Of a DNA stretch of 64,000 nt, positions 57,666-64,000 are shown in pieces. The stretch comes from Arthrobacter agilis (GTDB lineage: Bacteria; Actinomycetota; Actinomycetes; Actinomycetales; Micrococcaceae). The notes beneath the pieces are model-generated. The model worked only from the letters and a program-made list of their open reading frames with translations. It was not told where the DNA came from and did not search any database. The position numbers and the translations under genes were made by a program. The stretch covers positions 327,923 to 391,922 of the forward strand of contig NZ_VHIM01000004.1 of the NCBI RefSeq assembly GCF_006494655.1. The letters run 5' to 3'. Each line of letters begins with the position of its first letter. The first letter of the stretch is position 1.

Positions 57666-58208
57666 TCACCAGGCGTGGGGCGCGGGTCTCCGGGTACTCG
57701 GCAGCGCGTTGTTGACGCGCCACTCGTGGATCCACTCCGGCAGCACGAGATCTGCGGGCGGAGCACCGAAGGCCGCGATGATGTCCTCGTTGCTCACCGG
57801 TCCGGCCTTCGAGACGAGCCGCGTCGCGATGAAGGCCCGTGCATAGATCTCGCCGTCGGCCACCGTCCGGTGCTCGAAGTAGATGGCGCGGTCGTCGAGG
57901 CCGATCACGCGGGTCTCGATGCTGTACTTCTGCCCCAGGGTCAGCGACCTGCGGAAGCTGATGGTCTCCCCCGCGGCCACCGGGCTCCAGCCGCGCCGCC
58001 TCATCCGGCGCCAGACACCGCTCCGCACCATGAGATCGAAGCGCCCGAGGTCGAAGACCGAGAAGTACATGCCGTTGTTCATGTGCATCGCGATGTCGAT
58101 GTCGGTGGGCAGAACCCGCAGACTGATGCTGCCGGGCTCCCACATGGTCAGGGGCGAGCGGCGGCGCGAGCGGAACAACTGCAGCAGCGTGCGGAGGATC
58201 AGGTGCAT
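57666..58208 (-). CDS. Hotdog-fold acyl-CoA thioesterase-like protein
   Basis: A 180-residue protein of the 4-hydroxybenzoyl-CoA thioesterase/THEM6-like group. The hotdog core runs from LRVLPTDIDIAMHMNNGMYFSVFDLGRFDLM (Asp and Asn at the usual active-site places) to FRRSLTLGQKYSIETRVIGLDDRAIYFEHRT. The N terminus is basic and aromatic, so it may be peripheral to the membrane. TAATGT 6 nt before the ATG supports a leaderless start. It is divergent from the maleylpyruvate-isomerase-like gene. Confidence 0.85.
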   Translation of the reverse strand: MHLILRTLLQLFRSRRRSPLTMWEPGSISLRVLPTDIDIAMHMNNGMYFSVFDLGRFDLMVRSGVWRRMRRRGWSPVAAGETISFRRSLTLGQKYSIETRVIGLDDRAIYFEHRTVADGEIYARAFIATRLVSKAGPVSNEDIIAAFGAPPADLVLPEWIHEWRVNNALPSTRRPAPHAW

Positions 58209-58214
58209 GCCGCT

Positions 58215-58220
58215 ACATTA
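58215..58220 (-). promoter_or_regulatory. -10 box for a leaderless thioesterase mRNA
   Basis: TAATGT on the minus strand lies 6 nt before the ATG at 58208, without a ribosome binding site. Confidence 0.5.
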
Positions 58221-58256
58221 CTCGTCGGTAACATCGCCGCCCGGACGGCCCGCGCC

Positions 58257-58262
58257 TACACT
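58257..58262 (+). promoter_or_regulatory. -10 box for a leaderless mRNA
   Basis: TACACT is followed by CGGTTG and the ATG at 58269. With the thioesterase box at 58215-58220, two divergent leaderless promoters share about 50 bp. Confidence 0.5.
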
Positions 58263-58268
58263 CGGTTG

Positions 58269-59003
58269 ATGCAGACCTCCCCCTACGCTCTTCCCTTCGA
58301 ACGCTATCGGGAGTTGCTGGATCAGGAGTACGCAGCGCTCTCCGACCTCGTGCAGCCGACCCTGGACCGGCCGGTCCCGGCATGCCCCGGGTGGAACGGC
58401 GAGGATCTCGTGCGGCACACCGCGATCGTCTTCCTGCAGAAGGCGGAGACCATCAGGACCGGCACGCGGCCGAGCCACGGATGGCCGCCCGTCAGCGTCG
58501 GCAGTCTGCCGCCGCAGCCCCTCCTTGCGCACTGCTACACCCGGCTCGTGGAGGAGTTCGACGCCCACCCGACGTCGGACCCGGCGGAGACGTGGGTCCC
58601 GGAGGACCAGACGGTGGGTTTCTGGGTGCGGAGGTTGACCCATGAGACCGCGATCCACCGCGTCGACCTGGAGCAGGCAGCGGGCCGGTCCGTCAGACCA
58701 CTGGATCCCGCACTCGTGATCGACGGCATCGACGAGGTGCTGACGGTCATGCTGGGCCGGGGACGACCGGACCCGGCGGCCTCCGGTGACGTGGCCAGGC
58801 TCGAGGCCGGCGGCCACAGCTGGGACGTCCGGCTCTCACCCCAGCGCGCTACTGTGCAGCGCGACGCTGAAGTGGACGGACGCACCGCCGTCGCGTGCGA
58901 TCCCGAGCAGCTCTTCCTCTGGCTGTGGGGCCGCACTGCAGCCCCCGGCGTCGTTCCCGCCGCCGCCACGGAACTGCGGTCCCGTCTGGCGCGTGCGCTT
59001 TAA
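58269..59003 (+). CDS. Maleylpyruvate isomerase-family (DinB-like, mycothiol-type) protein
   Basis: A 244-residue protein with the mycothiol-dependent maleylpyruvate isomerase N-terminal fold, a DinB-like four-helix bundle (about 10-150). CPGWNGEDLVRHTAIVF and RLTHETAIHRVDLEQ carry the His residues that bind the metal. The C-terminal domain (about 165-244) is of the SCP2-like type. Such proteins are metal- and thiol-dependent enzymes of largely unknown substrate in actinobacteria. It is divergent from a thioesterase gene. Confidence 0.87.
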   Translation: MQTSPYALPFERYRELLDQEYAALSDLVQPTLDRPVPACPGWNGEDLVRHTAIVFLQKAETIRTGTRPSHGWPPVSVGSLPPQPLLAHCYTRLVEEFDAHPTSDPAETWVPEDQTVGFWVRRLTHETAIHRVDLEQAAGRSVRPLDPALVIDGIDEVLTVMLGRGRPDPAASGDVARLEAGGHSWDVRLSPQRATVQRDAEVDGRTAVACDPEQLFLWLWGRTAAPGVVPAAATELRSRLARAL

Positions 59004-59068
59004 GTGGAATAGATCCTCCGGATAAGGTGTTCCCGCCTGCAGGACACCGATCAGCATCAGGAGCAGCC

Positions 59069-60070
59069 ATGACCACCAGCACGCAGATCCAGCTCACCAC
59101 GCGTCCCGCTGGGAGCCCCACGCCGGAGAACTTCTCCACGGTGTCGGTGGAACTCCCCGACCTCGGGCCCGACCAGGTGCGCGTCCGCAACGAGTTCGTG
59201 TCCGTCGACCCCTACATGCGCGGACGCATGAACGATACGAGGTCCTACGTACCGCCCTTCGGCCTGGACGAGACCATGACCGGCGGTGCAGTGGGTCGCG
59301 TGGTCGAATCGACCGCGGAGTCGCTGCCGGTCGGCACCGCCGTCCTCCACGGACTCGGGTGGCGCGACCTCGCCCAGGGCCCAGCCGCCCAGTTCTCCGC
59401 CCTGCCGGACACGGAACTCCCCCTGTCGGTATTCCTCGGTGCGGCGGGCATGACCGGCCTGACCGCCTACGCAGGCCTCACGCGTATTGCGGCGCTGAAG
59501 AAGGGGGACGTCGTGTTCATCTCGGGCGCGGCCGGCGCGGTCGGGTCCATCGCGGGCCAGGTGGCCCGGAAGCTCGGCGCCTCCCGCGTCATCGGCTCGG
59601 CCGGCTCTGCGGACAAGGTCACGCTGCTGAAGGAGAAGTACGGGTACGACGACGCGTTCAACTACAAGGACGCGCCCGTCCGGCAGCAGCTGCGCGCCGT
59701 CAGCCCCGAGGGCATCGACGTCTACTTCGACAACGTGGGCGGGGATCACCTCGAAGCAGCCCTCGATCGACTCACCACGGGCGGACGGGCGGCCCTCTGC
59801 GGCGCGATCTCGCAGTACAACAACACCGAGCGCACTCCCGGACCGGACAACATGGCCAATCTCGTGACGCGCTCCCTGAAGCTCGAGGGATTCATCGTGG
59901 GGCAGCATCAGGACCTGCAGCCCGAGTTCGCGGAGAAGATGACGGGCTGGCTGACCGACGGCAGCGTCGTCTTCGACGAGACCGTCGTGGACGGCATCGA
60001 TCATGCCGTGGAGGCCTTCCTCACCATGATGGCCGGAGGCAACACCGGCAAGATGCTCGTCCGGATCTGA
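59069..60070 (+). CDS. NADP-dependent double-bond reductase (CurA/PTGR type)
   Basis: A 333-residue zinc-free medium-chain reductase of the leukotriene B4 12-hydroxydehydrogenase/CurA group, which reduces alpha,beta-unsaturated carbonyls. Family blocks are SVDPYMRGRMNDTRSY (about 48-63), GAAGMTGLTAYAGL, the Rossmann AAGAVGSIAGQVARKLGASRVIG (about 154-176), and DVYFDNVGGDHLEAAL. The C terminus NTGKMLVRI is intact. AGGAG is 5-6 nt from the ATG. It follows the maleylpyruvate-isomerase-like gene by 65 bp and may be co-transcribed. Confidence 0.92.
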   Translation: MTTSTQIQLTTRPAGSPTPENFSTVSVELPDLGPDQVRVRNEFVSVDPYMRGRMNDTRSYVPPFGLDETMTGGAVGRVVESTAESLPVGTAVLHGLGWRDLAQGPAAQFSALPDTELPLSVFLGAAGMTGLTAYAGLTRIAALKKGDVVFISGAAGAVGSIAGQVARKLGASRVIGSAGSADKVTLLKEKYGYDDAFNYKDAPVRQQLRAVSPEGIDVYFDNVGGDHLEAALDRLTTGGRAALCGAISQYNNTERTPGPDNMANLVTRSLKLEGFIVGQHQDLQPEFAEKMTGWLTDGSVVFDETVVDGIDHAVEAFLTMMAGGNTGKMLVRI

Positions 60071-60123
60071 CCGCGGCACCGCCGGTATCGCCGTCGGTCA
60101 GGCCGAGCTGTTCGATCGCCGGG

Positions 60124-60225
60124 GTCACGGCACGGTTCGGCGTCGTTGGACGTGTGGCGGAGCGAATCCTGCTCCGGCCCTACCTCCACTGCCTGATCGG
60201 CAGACGCGATCGGTACCTGGTCACC
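60124..60225 (+). pseudogene. Remnant of a SRPBCC/cyclase-type protein gene
   Basis: A 34-codon in-frame stretch encodes VTARFGVVGRVAERILLRPYLHCLIGRRDRYLV-like sequence. It resembles the C-terminal helix of SRPBCC (START-like) proteins, which has the order F-G-x-x-G-x-x-x-E-x-x-L-x-x-Y-L-x-x-L-x-x-R-R. No start, upstream domain or ribosome site is present, so it is read as the remains of a deleted gene. Confidence 0.4.
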
Positions 60226-60244
60226 CACCGGCACCGTCCGGGTC

Positions 60245-60877
60245 CTAGTCGTCCCTGGCGGAGCGGAGCGTCGTCTCGAACCGCCTGCGCTGGTCCGCCG
60301 GCAGGAGGGACCGGTACTGCGGGAACTCGGCGAGGAACTCACGGACCCTCGGGCAGTAGGGAACGACGGCGAGGCGCCGACGGTGTGCGTTCAGGAACAC
60401 CTGGCGGATGAGTGCAGGCTCCACATCGACGGCGTCGAACCGTGGATCGACGACGGCCTGGACGAGGACGGCGTGCGAGCCCTTCATCTCGTACTTGACG
60501 TGGCCCACCATGGTGCCGTCACTGAAGAGTTCGAACCGGGAGAACAGCGCGTTGTCGCGGAACCCGCTCCGTGTACGGACCGGTTCCGTGCGGGCTTCCG
60601 CCTGCACCTCCCGCCGCTCGATCTCCTCCACCAGTTGCTCGTACTGGTGGATCGCCTCCATGGGCGGAAAATCGCGGTCGAGCTGCCGGTAGGTCTGGTT
60701 GCACAGCACGCGCAGTTGCCGGGTGGACACGACCGCGAGATCCTCGGGGAAGTCCGCTTCCTCGGCACGGGGTGCGGGGTGCGGCACGGCTTTCGGAGCC
60801 ACACTCCACCCGAGCTGCTCCGACTCGGGGACCGGTACGGACTGGGGGCGGTACTCGACGAACGGGGTGGTTTCCAT
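60245..60877 (-). CDS. GNAT-like (YidJ/YjdJ-type) acetyltransferase-domain protein
   Basis: A 210-residue protein in two parts. The N-terminal helical part (about 1-95) has RQLRVLCNQTYRQLDRDFPPMEAIHQYEQLVEEIERREVQ. The C-terminal part (about 105-195) is the short GNAT-type domain of the YidJ group: FSRFELFSDGTMVGHVKYEMKG, VDVEPALIRQVFLNAHRRRLAVVPYCPRVREFLAEFPQY. No catalytic target is known for this group. ATG 60877 has GGAG 6 nt upstream; an in-frame GTG 12 bp earlier overlaps that site. Confidence 0.78.
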   Translation of the reverse strand: METTPFVEYRPQSVPVPESEQLGWSVAPKAVPHPAPRAEEADFPEDLAVVSTRQLRVLCNQTYRQLDRDFPPMEAIHQYEQLVEEIERREVQAEARTEPVRTRSGFRDNALFSRFELFSDGTMVGHVKYEMKGSHAVLVQAVVDPRFDAVDVEPALIRQVFLNAHRRRLAVVPYCPRVREFLAEFPQYRSLLPADQRRRFETTLRSARDD

Positions 60878-61103
60878 GATCAGCTCCACGATGGTGGTTC
60901 GATGGCCCGCTGCTAGGCTCTGCCGAAAACTATAGAGTCAAACCCGCCGGAAGGGAAATTAAGTACCCTTACCATCCGCCCCTTCGCGTGCTGCACTTGA
61001 TCGAATCTTGCGGTACCGCCCCGCCGGAGTTGAGCCGGCGGCCAGTAGTGTGACCGGACAGCCGTCGCGTCGACCAGGGGCGGACACGGATCGAGGAGTC
61101 CCC

Positions 61104-61388
61104 TTGCAGTCAGCCACCGCCCGCACCGCCATGAGGGCGTCGTCCCTGTCCCTGCGCGAGGTCCATCTCCACTACCTCAATTCCGGCGGCTCCGCCGACG
61201 AGTTCGAGCTCGACGCCTATCTCCACGACCTGGTGAACCTGCCCCGCGACGAGCGCGACTGCATTGCACAGGCCGTCAACGAGCTCATCGACGACCTCCT
61301 CGCGGACGGTCTGGCCGGCCTCCCGCCGCGGGCGGACTACAGCGACAGCGCGGCCACGCCGACCGACGGCCAGCGCCTCGTCGGCTGA
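61104..61388 (+). CDS. DAYLH/NELIDDL-type small protein
   Basis: A 94-residue protein of unknown function, paralogous to residues 10-65 of the protein at 8637. It has REVHLHYLNSGGSADEFELDAYLHDLVNLPRDERDCIAQAVNELIDDL (over about 21-68). The core is helical and acidic. The tail is short and polar. A TTG start at 61104 is chosen because GAGGAG lies 5 nt upstream; an in-frame ATG 27 bp later is the alternative. No partner gene is shared with the 8.6-kb copy. Confidence 0.72.
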   Translation: MQSATARTAMRASSLSLREVHLHYLNSGGSADEFELDAYLHDLVNLPRDERDCIAQAVNELIDDLLADGLAGLPPRADYSDSAATPTDGQRLVG

Positions 61389-61498
61389 TTCCCCGACGAC
61401 CGACGGATCGCGCGAGGGATCGGTCGGGTCCGTGTTGACTCCCCCCCACCGCAGGGACAGGCTGGTGCTGATCCGACCCCTCGAGCAGGAGCTTCCCC

Positions 61499-62326
61499 AT
61501 GCCACTCGCCCCCACCGTCCAGCTGCACAGCGGCGCCCACCTCCCGCTCCTGGGGCTCGGCACGTGGCCACTGGACGACGCCGCGGCCGCCGACACCGTG
61601 AACCTGGCGATCGAGACGGGGTACCGACTGATCGACACGGCTGAGAACTACCGCAACGAGAAAGGCGTGGGCGAGGGGATCCGCCGCTCTGGTGTCGCGC
61701 GGGAGGACCTCTTCATCACCACCAAGTTCAACCGCGAGCACCACAGCGTGGACGGCGTGCGGACCGCCTTCGAGACGTCAGCGAGCCTGCTCGGCGTCGA
61801 CTACGTGGACCTGCTGCTGGTGCACTGGCCCAACCCCGACCAGGGCAGCCACGTCGAGGCCGTCCGGGGCATCGCAGCCCTCCTGGAGCAGGGCTTGGTC
61901 CGTGCCATCGGGACGTCCAACTACAAGCCCGCCCACCTCCGGGCCGTCCTCGACGCGGGAATCGTGCCGGACGTGAACCAGATCCAGCTCGATCCGCAGC
62001 GCCCCCGCATCGAGGAGCGCGCGTTCCACAACGAGCACGGGATCGTCACGGAGTCCTGGAGTCCGCTGGGCCAGGGCAGCGGTCTTCTCGACGAGCAGGC
62101 CGTGCGCGCCATCGCCGACGCCCACGGCCGCACACCCGGGCAGGTGGTGCTGCGCTGGCACGTGCAGCAGGGTCTGGTCGCCATCCCGAAGTCGTCCAAC
62201 CCGGAACGCCTGGCCCAGAATCTCGAGATCTTCGACTTCGAGCTCTCCGGTGAGGAACTCGCGCGGCTCTGCCTGCTCGGATCGGACAGTGCAGACGTGA
62301 TCGATGCGGACGAGTTCGGCCACTGA
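61499..62326 (+). CDS. Aldo/keto reductase (2,5-diketo-D-gluconate reductase-like)
   Basis: A 275-residue AKR5-like reductase. HSGAHLPLLGLGTWPLDD opens the barrel, the tetrad is in DTAENYRNEKGVGEGI (Asp, Tyr), ITTKFNREHH (Lys) and LLLVHWPNP (His), and the NADPH loop is AIPKSSNPERLAQN. The family often reduces 2,5-diketo-gluconate or small carbonyls. AGGAG lies 8 nt before the ATG. A TSUP permease follows after 54 bp. Confidence 0.92.
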   Translation: MPLAPTVQLHSGAHLPLLGLGTWPLDDAAAADTVNLAIETGYRLIDTAENYRNEKGVGEGIRRSGVAREDLFITTKFNREHHSVDGVRTAFETSASLLGVDYVDLLLVHWPNPDQGSHVEAVRGIAALLEQGLVRAIGTSNYKPAHLRAVLDAGIVPDVNQIQLDPQRPRIEERAFHNEHGIVTESWSPLGQGSGLLDEQAVRAIADAHGRTPGQVVLRWHVQQGLVAIPKSSNPERLAQNLEIFDFELSGEELARLCLLGSDSADVIDADEFGH

Positions 62327-62380
62327 TCGATCCCTCGCCCGCGTCGTGGCGGCACCACCCAGCCGAGAGGAACTCCCCGC

Positions 62381-63157
62381 GTGATCGAGATCGCTGCGAT
62401 CCTCGCGGCCGGGTTCTGGGCCGGGATGATCAACGTCGTGGTGGGCTCCGGGACGCTCGTGACCTTTCCCACCCTGCTGCTGTTCGGTTATCCACCGATC
62501 GTCGCGAACATCTCGAACAACATCGGGCTCGTCGGCGGCGGGCTGTCGGGCTCCTGGGGGTACCGCAGGGAGATCAGGGCCAACACGGGGCTCCTGCTGC
62601 GCCTTCTGCCGCTCTCCGTCCTCGGCGGCCTGGGCGGCGCCCTCCTGCTCCTCGTCCTGCCCGCCGAGGCCTTCCAGGCCATCGTCCCGATCCTCATCAT
62701 CATCGGCCTGGTGATGGTGGCGCTTGCCCCGCGCGTCCAGCGGACCGCAGCAGCGAAGGCCGGTGACGCCGTGCCGGACACCGCACCGTCCCGGCGTCGC
62801 GCCGTCCTCCTGCTCGCCGGGATCGGCGTCCTCGGCATCTACGGCGGGTACTTCGGAGCAGCCCAGGGCATCCTGATCGTCGGGCTCATGAGCATGGTGA
62901 CGGTCGAGAGCCTGCAGCGGATCAACGCGATCAAGAATGTGCTCACCACCGCGGTCAATGCCGTCGCCGCGGTCACCTTCATGCTGTTCGCGTGGGAGTC
63001 CATCGACTGGGGGATCGTGCTCACCATCGCCGTCGGTGCAACCCTCGGCGGTCTCGTCGGCGCGAAGGTGGGGCGTCGGCTCCCGCCGCTCGCGCTGCGC
63101 GCCACCATCCTCGTCATCGGTGCCGCCGCCCTGATCCGCATCGCCTTCTTCCCCTGA
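62381..63157 (+). CDS. TSUP-family permease (TauE/SafE)
   Basis: A 258-residue membrane protein with eight helices of the TauE/SafE family, exporters or importers of sulfite, sulfoacetate and related organosulfur anions. Each half carries the family repeat: ILAAGFWAGMINVVVGSGTLVTFPTLLLFGYPP and GIYGGYFGAAQGILIVGLMSM. The start is GTG with GAGAGG 10 nt upstream. It probably follows the aldo-keto reductase in one transcript. Confidence 0.9.
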   Translation: MIEIAAILAAGFWAGMINVVVGSGTLVTFPTLLLFGYPPIVANISNNIGLVGGGLSGSWGYRREIRANTGLLLRLLPLSVLGGLGGALLLLVLPAEAFQAIVPILIIIGLVMVALAPRVQRTAAAKAGDAVPDTAPSRRRAVLLLAGIGVLGIYGGYFGAAQGILIVGLMSMVTVESLQRINAIKNVLTTAVNAVAAVTFMLFAWESIDWGIVLTIAVGATLGGLVGAKVGRRLPPLALRATILVIGAAALIRIAFFP

Positions 63158-63201
63158 CCCTGCCCGGCCCTCCCCCGAGCCGGCCACCTGTCTCAGGACT
63201 T

Positions 63202-63864
63202 CTAGGGCCAGAGCATCTCCTGGCGCCAGCCGGCCCCGAAGCGTGAGTAGAGCAGGCGGGTATGGCGCCGCTCCTGATCCGCCTGCCAGAACTCGACGGC
63301 GTCCGGGGCCACCGTGAACACCGTCCAGGTGGTGGATGCCGGCCCGTCCGCCGCCTCGATGCGGCGGACCTGGTCCTCGACGGCGGAATCGAGCTCCGCC
63401 CGGCCCTGCAGCACCGAGCTCTGGCTGCCGGCCAGCACCAGTGCCCGGGCCACGGGGTGACGTCGCTGGAAATCGGCGTCGTTCTCCTCGGTGGTGCCTG
63501 TGGTCACCCCGCCCCGGATGCGGATCTGGCGTCCGGCCGCCGGCCAGAAGAAGGTCAGCGCGGCCCGCGGATTCGCTACCAGCTGACGCCCCTTCGGGCT
63601 GTCCGTGCTCGATGCGACCTGGAACCCGTCCGCCGTCGCGTCCTTGAGGATCACCACGCGGGAGTCCGGCGCGCCGTCGTCCCCCACGGTGGACAGGTGG
63701 ACGGCGTGCGGCGCCGCGACGCCGTCGTCCACGGCCCGCTGCAGCCACTCGTGGAAGAGCCCGAGCGGTGAGGCCGGCGCCACCGCCGGGTCGAAGGGCG
63801 GCATGTCCTCGGGGAAGACGGGGACGCCACGGACGATGTCGCGGATACTGCCTGAAGGGCTCAT
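63202..63864 (-). CDS. pdxH: Pyridoxine/pyridoxamine 5'-phosphate oxidase
   Basis: A 220-residue FMN enzyme that makes pyridoxal 5'-phosphate. FMN- and substrate-binding blocks are SRVVILKDATADGFQVASSTDSPKGRQL (about 69-96), the Trp/Ala segment FFWPAAGRQIRIRG, and the C-terminal VEFWQADQERRHTRLLY with the final WRQEMLWP. The C-terminal end departs from the usual RL-x-P (LWP here), but the chain is complete. TAGGGT 6 nt before the ATG supports a leaderless start. The 3' end of an IS481 transposase touches this promoter. Confidence 0.88.
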   Translation of the reverse strand: MSPSGSIRDIVRGVPVFPEDMPPFDPAVAPASPLGLFHEWLQRAVDDGVAAPHAVHLSTVGDDGAPDSRVVILKDATADGFQVASSTDSPKGRQLVANPRAALTFFWPAAGRQIRIRGGVTTGTTEENDADFQRRHPVARALVLAGSQSSVLQGRAELDSAVEDQVRRIEAADGPASTTWTVFTVAPDAVEFWQADQERRHTRLLYSRFGAGWRQEMLWP

Positions 63865-63870
63865 GCCGCC

Positions 63871-63876
63871 ACCCTA
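63871..63876 (-). promoter_or_regulatory. -10 box for a leaderless pdxH mRNA
   Basis: TAGGGT on the minus strand is 6 nt from the ATG at 63864. Its first three bases are also the TAG stop codon of the transposase fragment. Confidence 0.5.
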
Positions 63877-63999
63877 GCTGTACTGCCCAGGGAGGTTGGT
63901 TAGCCGGGTGATGGGTGGTTTGCCTCCGATGGCGGTGTGGGGCCTGTGGTGATTGTATTCGTGGAGCCAGCCCGGTAGTGCTGCCCGGCGGGCTGATTC
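63874..63999 (-). mobile_element. C-terminal part of an IS481-type transposase
   Basis: The window's right edge cuts a minus-strand gene whose last 41 codons read ESARRAALPGWLHEYNHHRP, then HTAIGGKPPITRLTNLPGQYS and TAG. The NHHRPHTAIGGKPPITR signature is the C-terminal end of the DDE transposase of IS481-family elements, common in Arthrobacter-like genomes. After the stop codon come the pdxH -10 and start, with no inverted repeat recognisable, so the element's end seems truncated or unusually short. Whether the rest is whole lies outside the window. Confidence 0.85.
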
Positions 64000-64000
64000 G

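Noticed and set aside
61778..63748. A 656-codon minus-strand open frame
   Set aside because: It crosses pdxH, the TSUP permease and the aldo-keto reductase in a wrong frame; translation is compositional noise.
1..64000. CRISPR array, tRNA, rRNA, prophage or toxin-antitoxin system
   Set aside because: No spaced direct repeats of CRISPR size, no cloverleaf with a CCA-like end, no rRNA-like stretch and no phage structural or integrase gene was recognised; tandem repeats found here are short and unspaced.

Overview
The window is high-GC, densely coded DNA from a chromosome of a non-filamentous actinobacterium, most likely a member of the Micrococcaceae (Arthrobacter-like). This rests on codon and base composition, on several gene families typical of that group (OFA-family MFS with a separate small subunit, a mycothiol-type maleylpyruvate isomerase-fold protein, IS481 transposase, DUF2071, YtxH-like and short acidic proteins), and on a repeated promoter architecture in which a TANNNT -10 box sits 6-7 nt before the start codon, which implies leaderless mRNAs. 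There is no rRNA, tRNA, CRISPR array, prophage or plasmid core; it reads as accessory metabolism and stress functions rather than housekeeping.

Layout. 0-5 kb: a partial gene, an ATP-grasp ligase, a membrane protein, and an AbgT transporter with an M20 amidohydrolase. 5-12.7 kb: small protein, RibD-like reductase, ABC-F ATPase, Gdx/SugE exporter, a small-protein paralogue with a Gly-rich tail, TerC-like protein, zinc alcohol dehydrogenase and aldo-keto reductase. 12.7-15.2 kb: a coupled three-gene operon (NTF2-like, NCS1 permease, cyclase-family hydrolase). 15.3-20.7 kb: SDR, DUF2071 and a GH26-like lipoprotein (coupled), spore-photoproduct-lyase-like radical SAM protein, two small proteins, uracil-DNA-glycosylase-like protein. 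20.8-25 kb: a three-gene sugar operon controlled by a divergent LacI regulator with a perfect palindromic operator between them. 25.2-31.2 kb: ATP-grasp protein, MurJ-like flippase, YbaK protein, and a DUF1537 acid-sugar kinase/dehydrogenase pair. 31.2-40 kb: MerR/SulP divergent pair, membrane protein, cardiolipin synthase, DUF305 protein, lipoprotein, a nonsense-broken gene, HPP/MarR divergent pair. 40-48 kb: NapA-like molybdopterin oxidoreductase with a coupled helical protein, peroxiredoxin-like protein, a secreted GH26-like protein behind a structured leader, Nei-type glycosylase, YtxH-like protein. 48-57.5 kb: a frameshifted thioredoxin-reductase-like gene, malQ, MarR, metallo-beta-lactamase-fold hydrolase, unknown gene flanked by intergenic repeats, OFA transporter with its 34-residue partner, and a frameshifted APC permease. 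57.6-64 kb: thioesterase, maleylpyruvate-isomerase-like protein, CurA-type reductase, a gene remnant, GNAT protein, second small-protein paralogue, aldo-keto reductase, TSUP permease, pdxH, and the 3' end of an IS481-type transposase touching the pdxH promoter.

The most notable points are two genes broken by a single extra base in C homopolymers, one gene broken by a TAC-to-TAA-type nonsense codon, a paralogous pair of small proteins with no function I recognise, a structured leader with resemblance to the c-di-GMP-I riboswitch in front of a GH26-like gene, a molybdoenzyme lacking the fourth cysteine of its iron-sulfur site, and short 7-8 bp tandem repeats in three gene-flanking positions. 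I did not find a clear new defence or mobile system.
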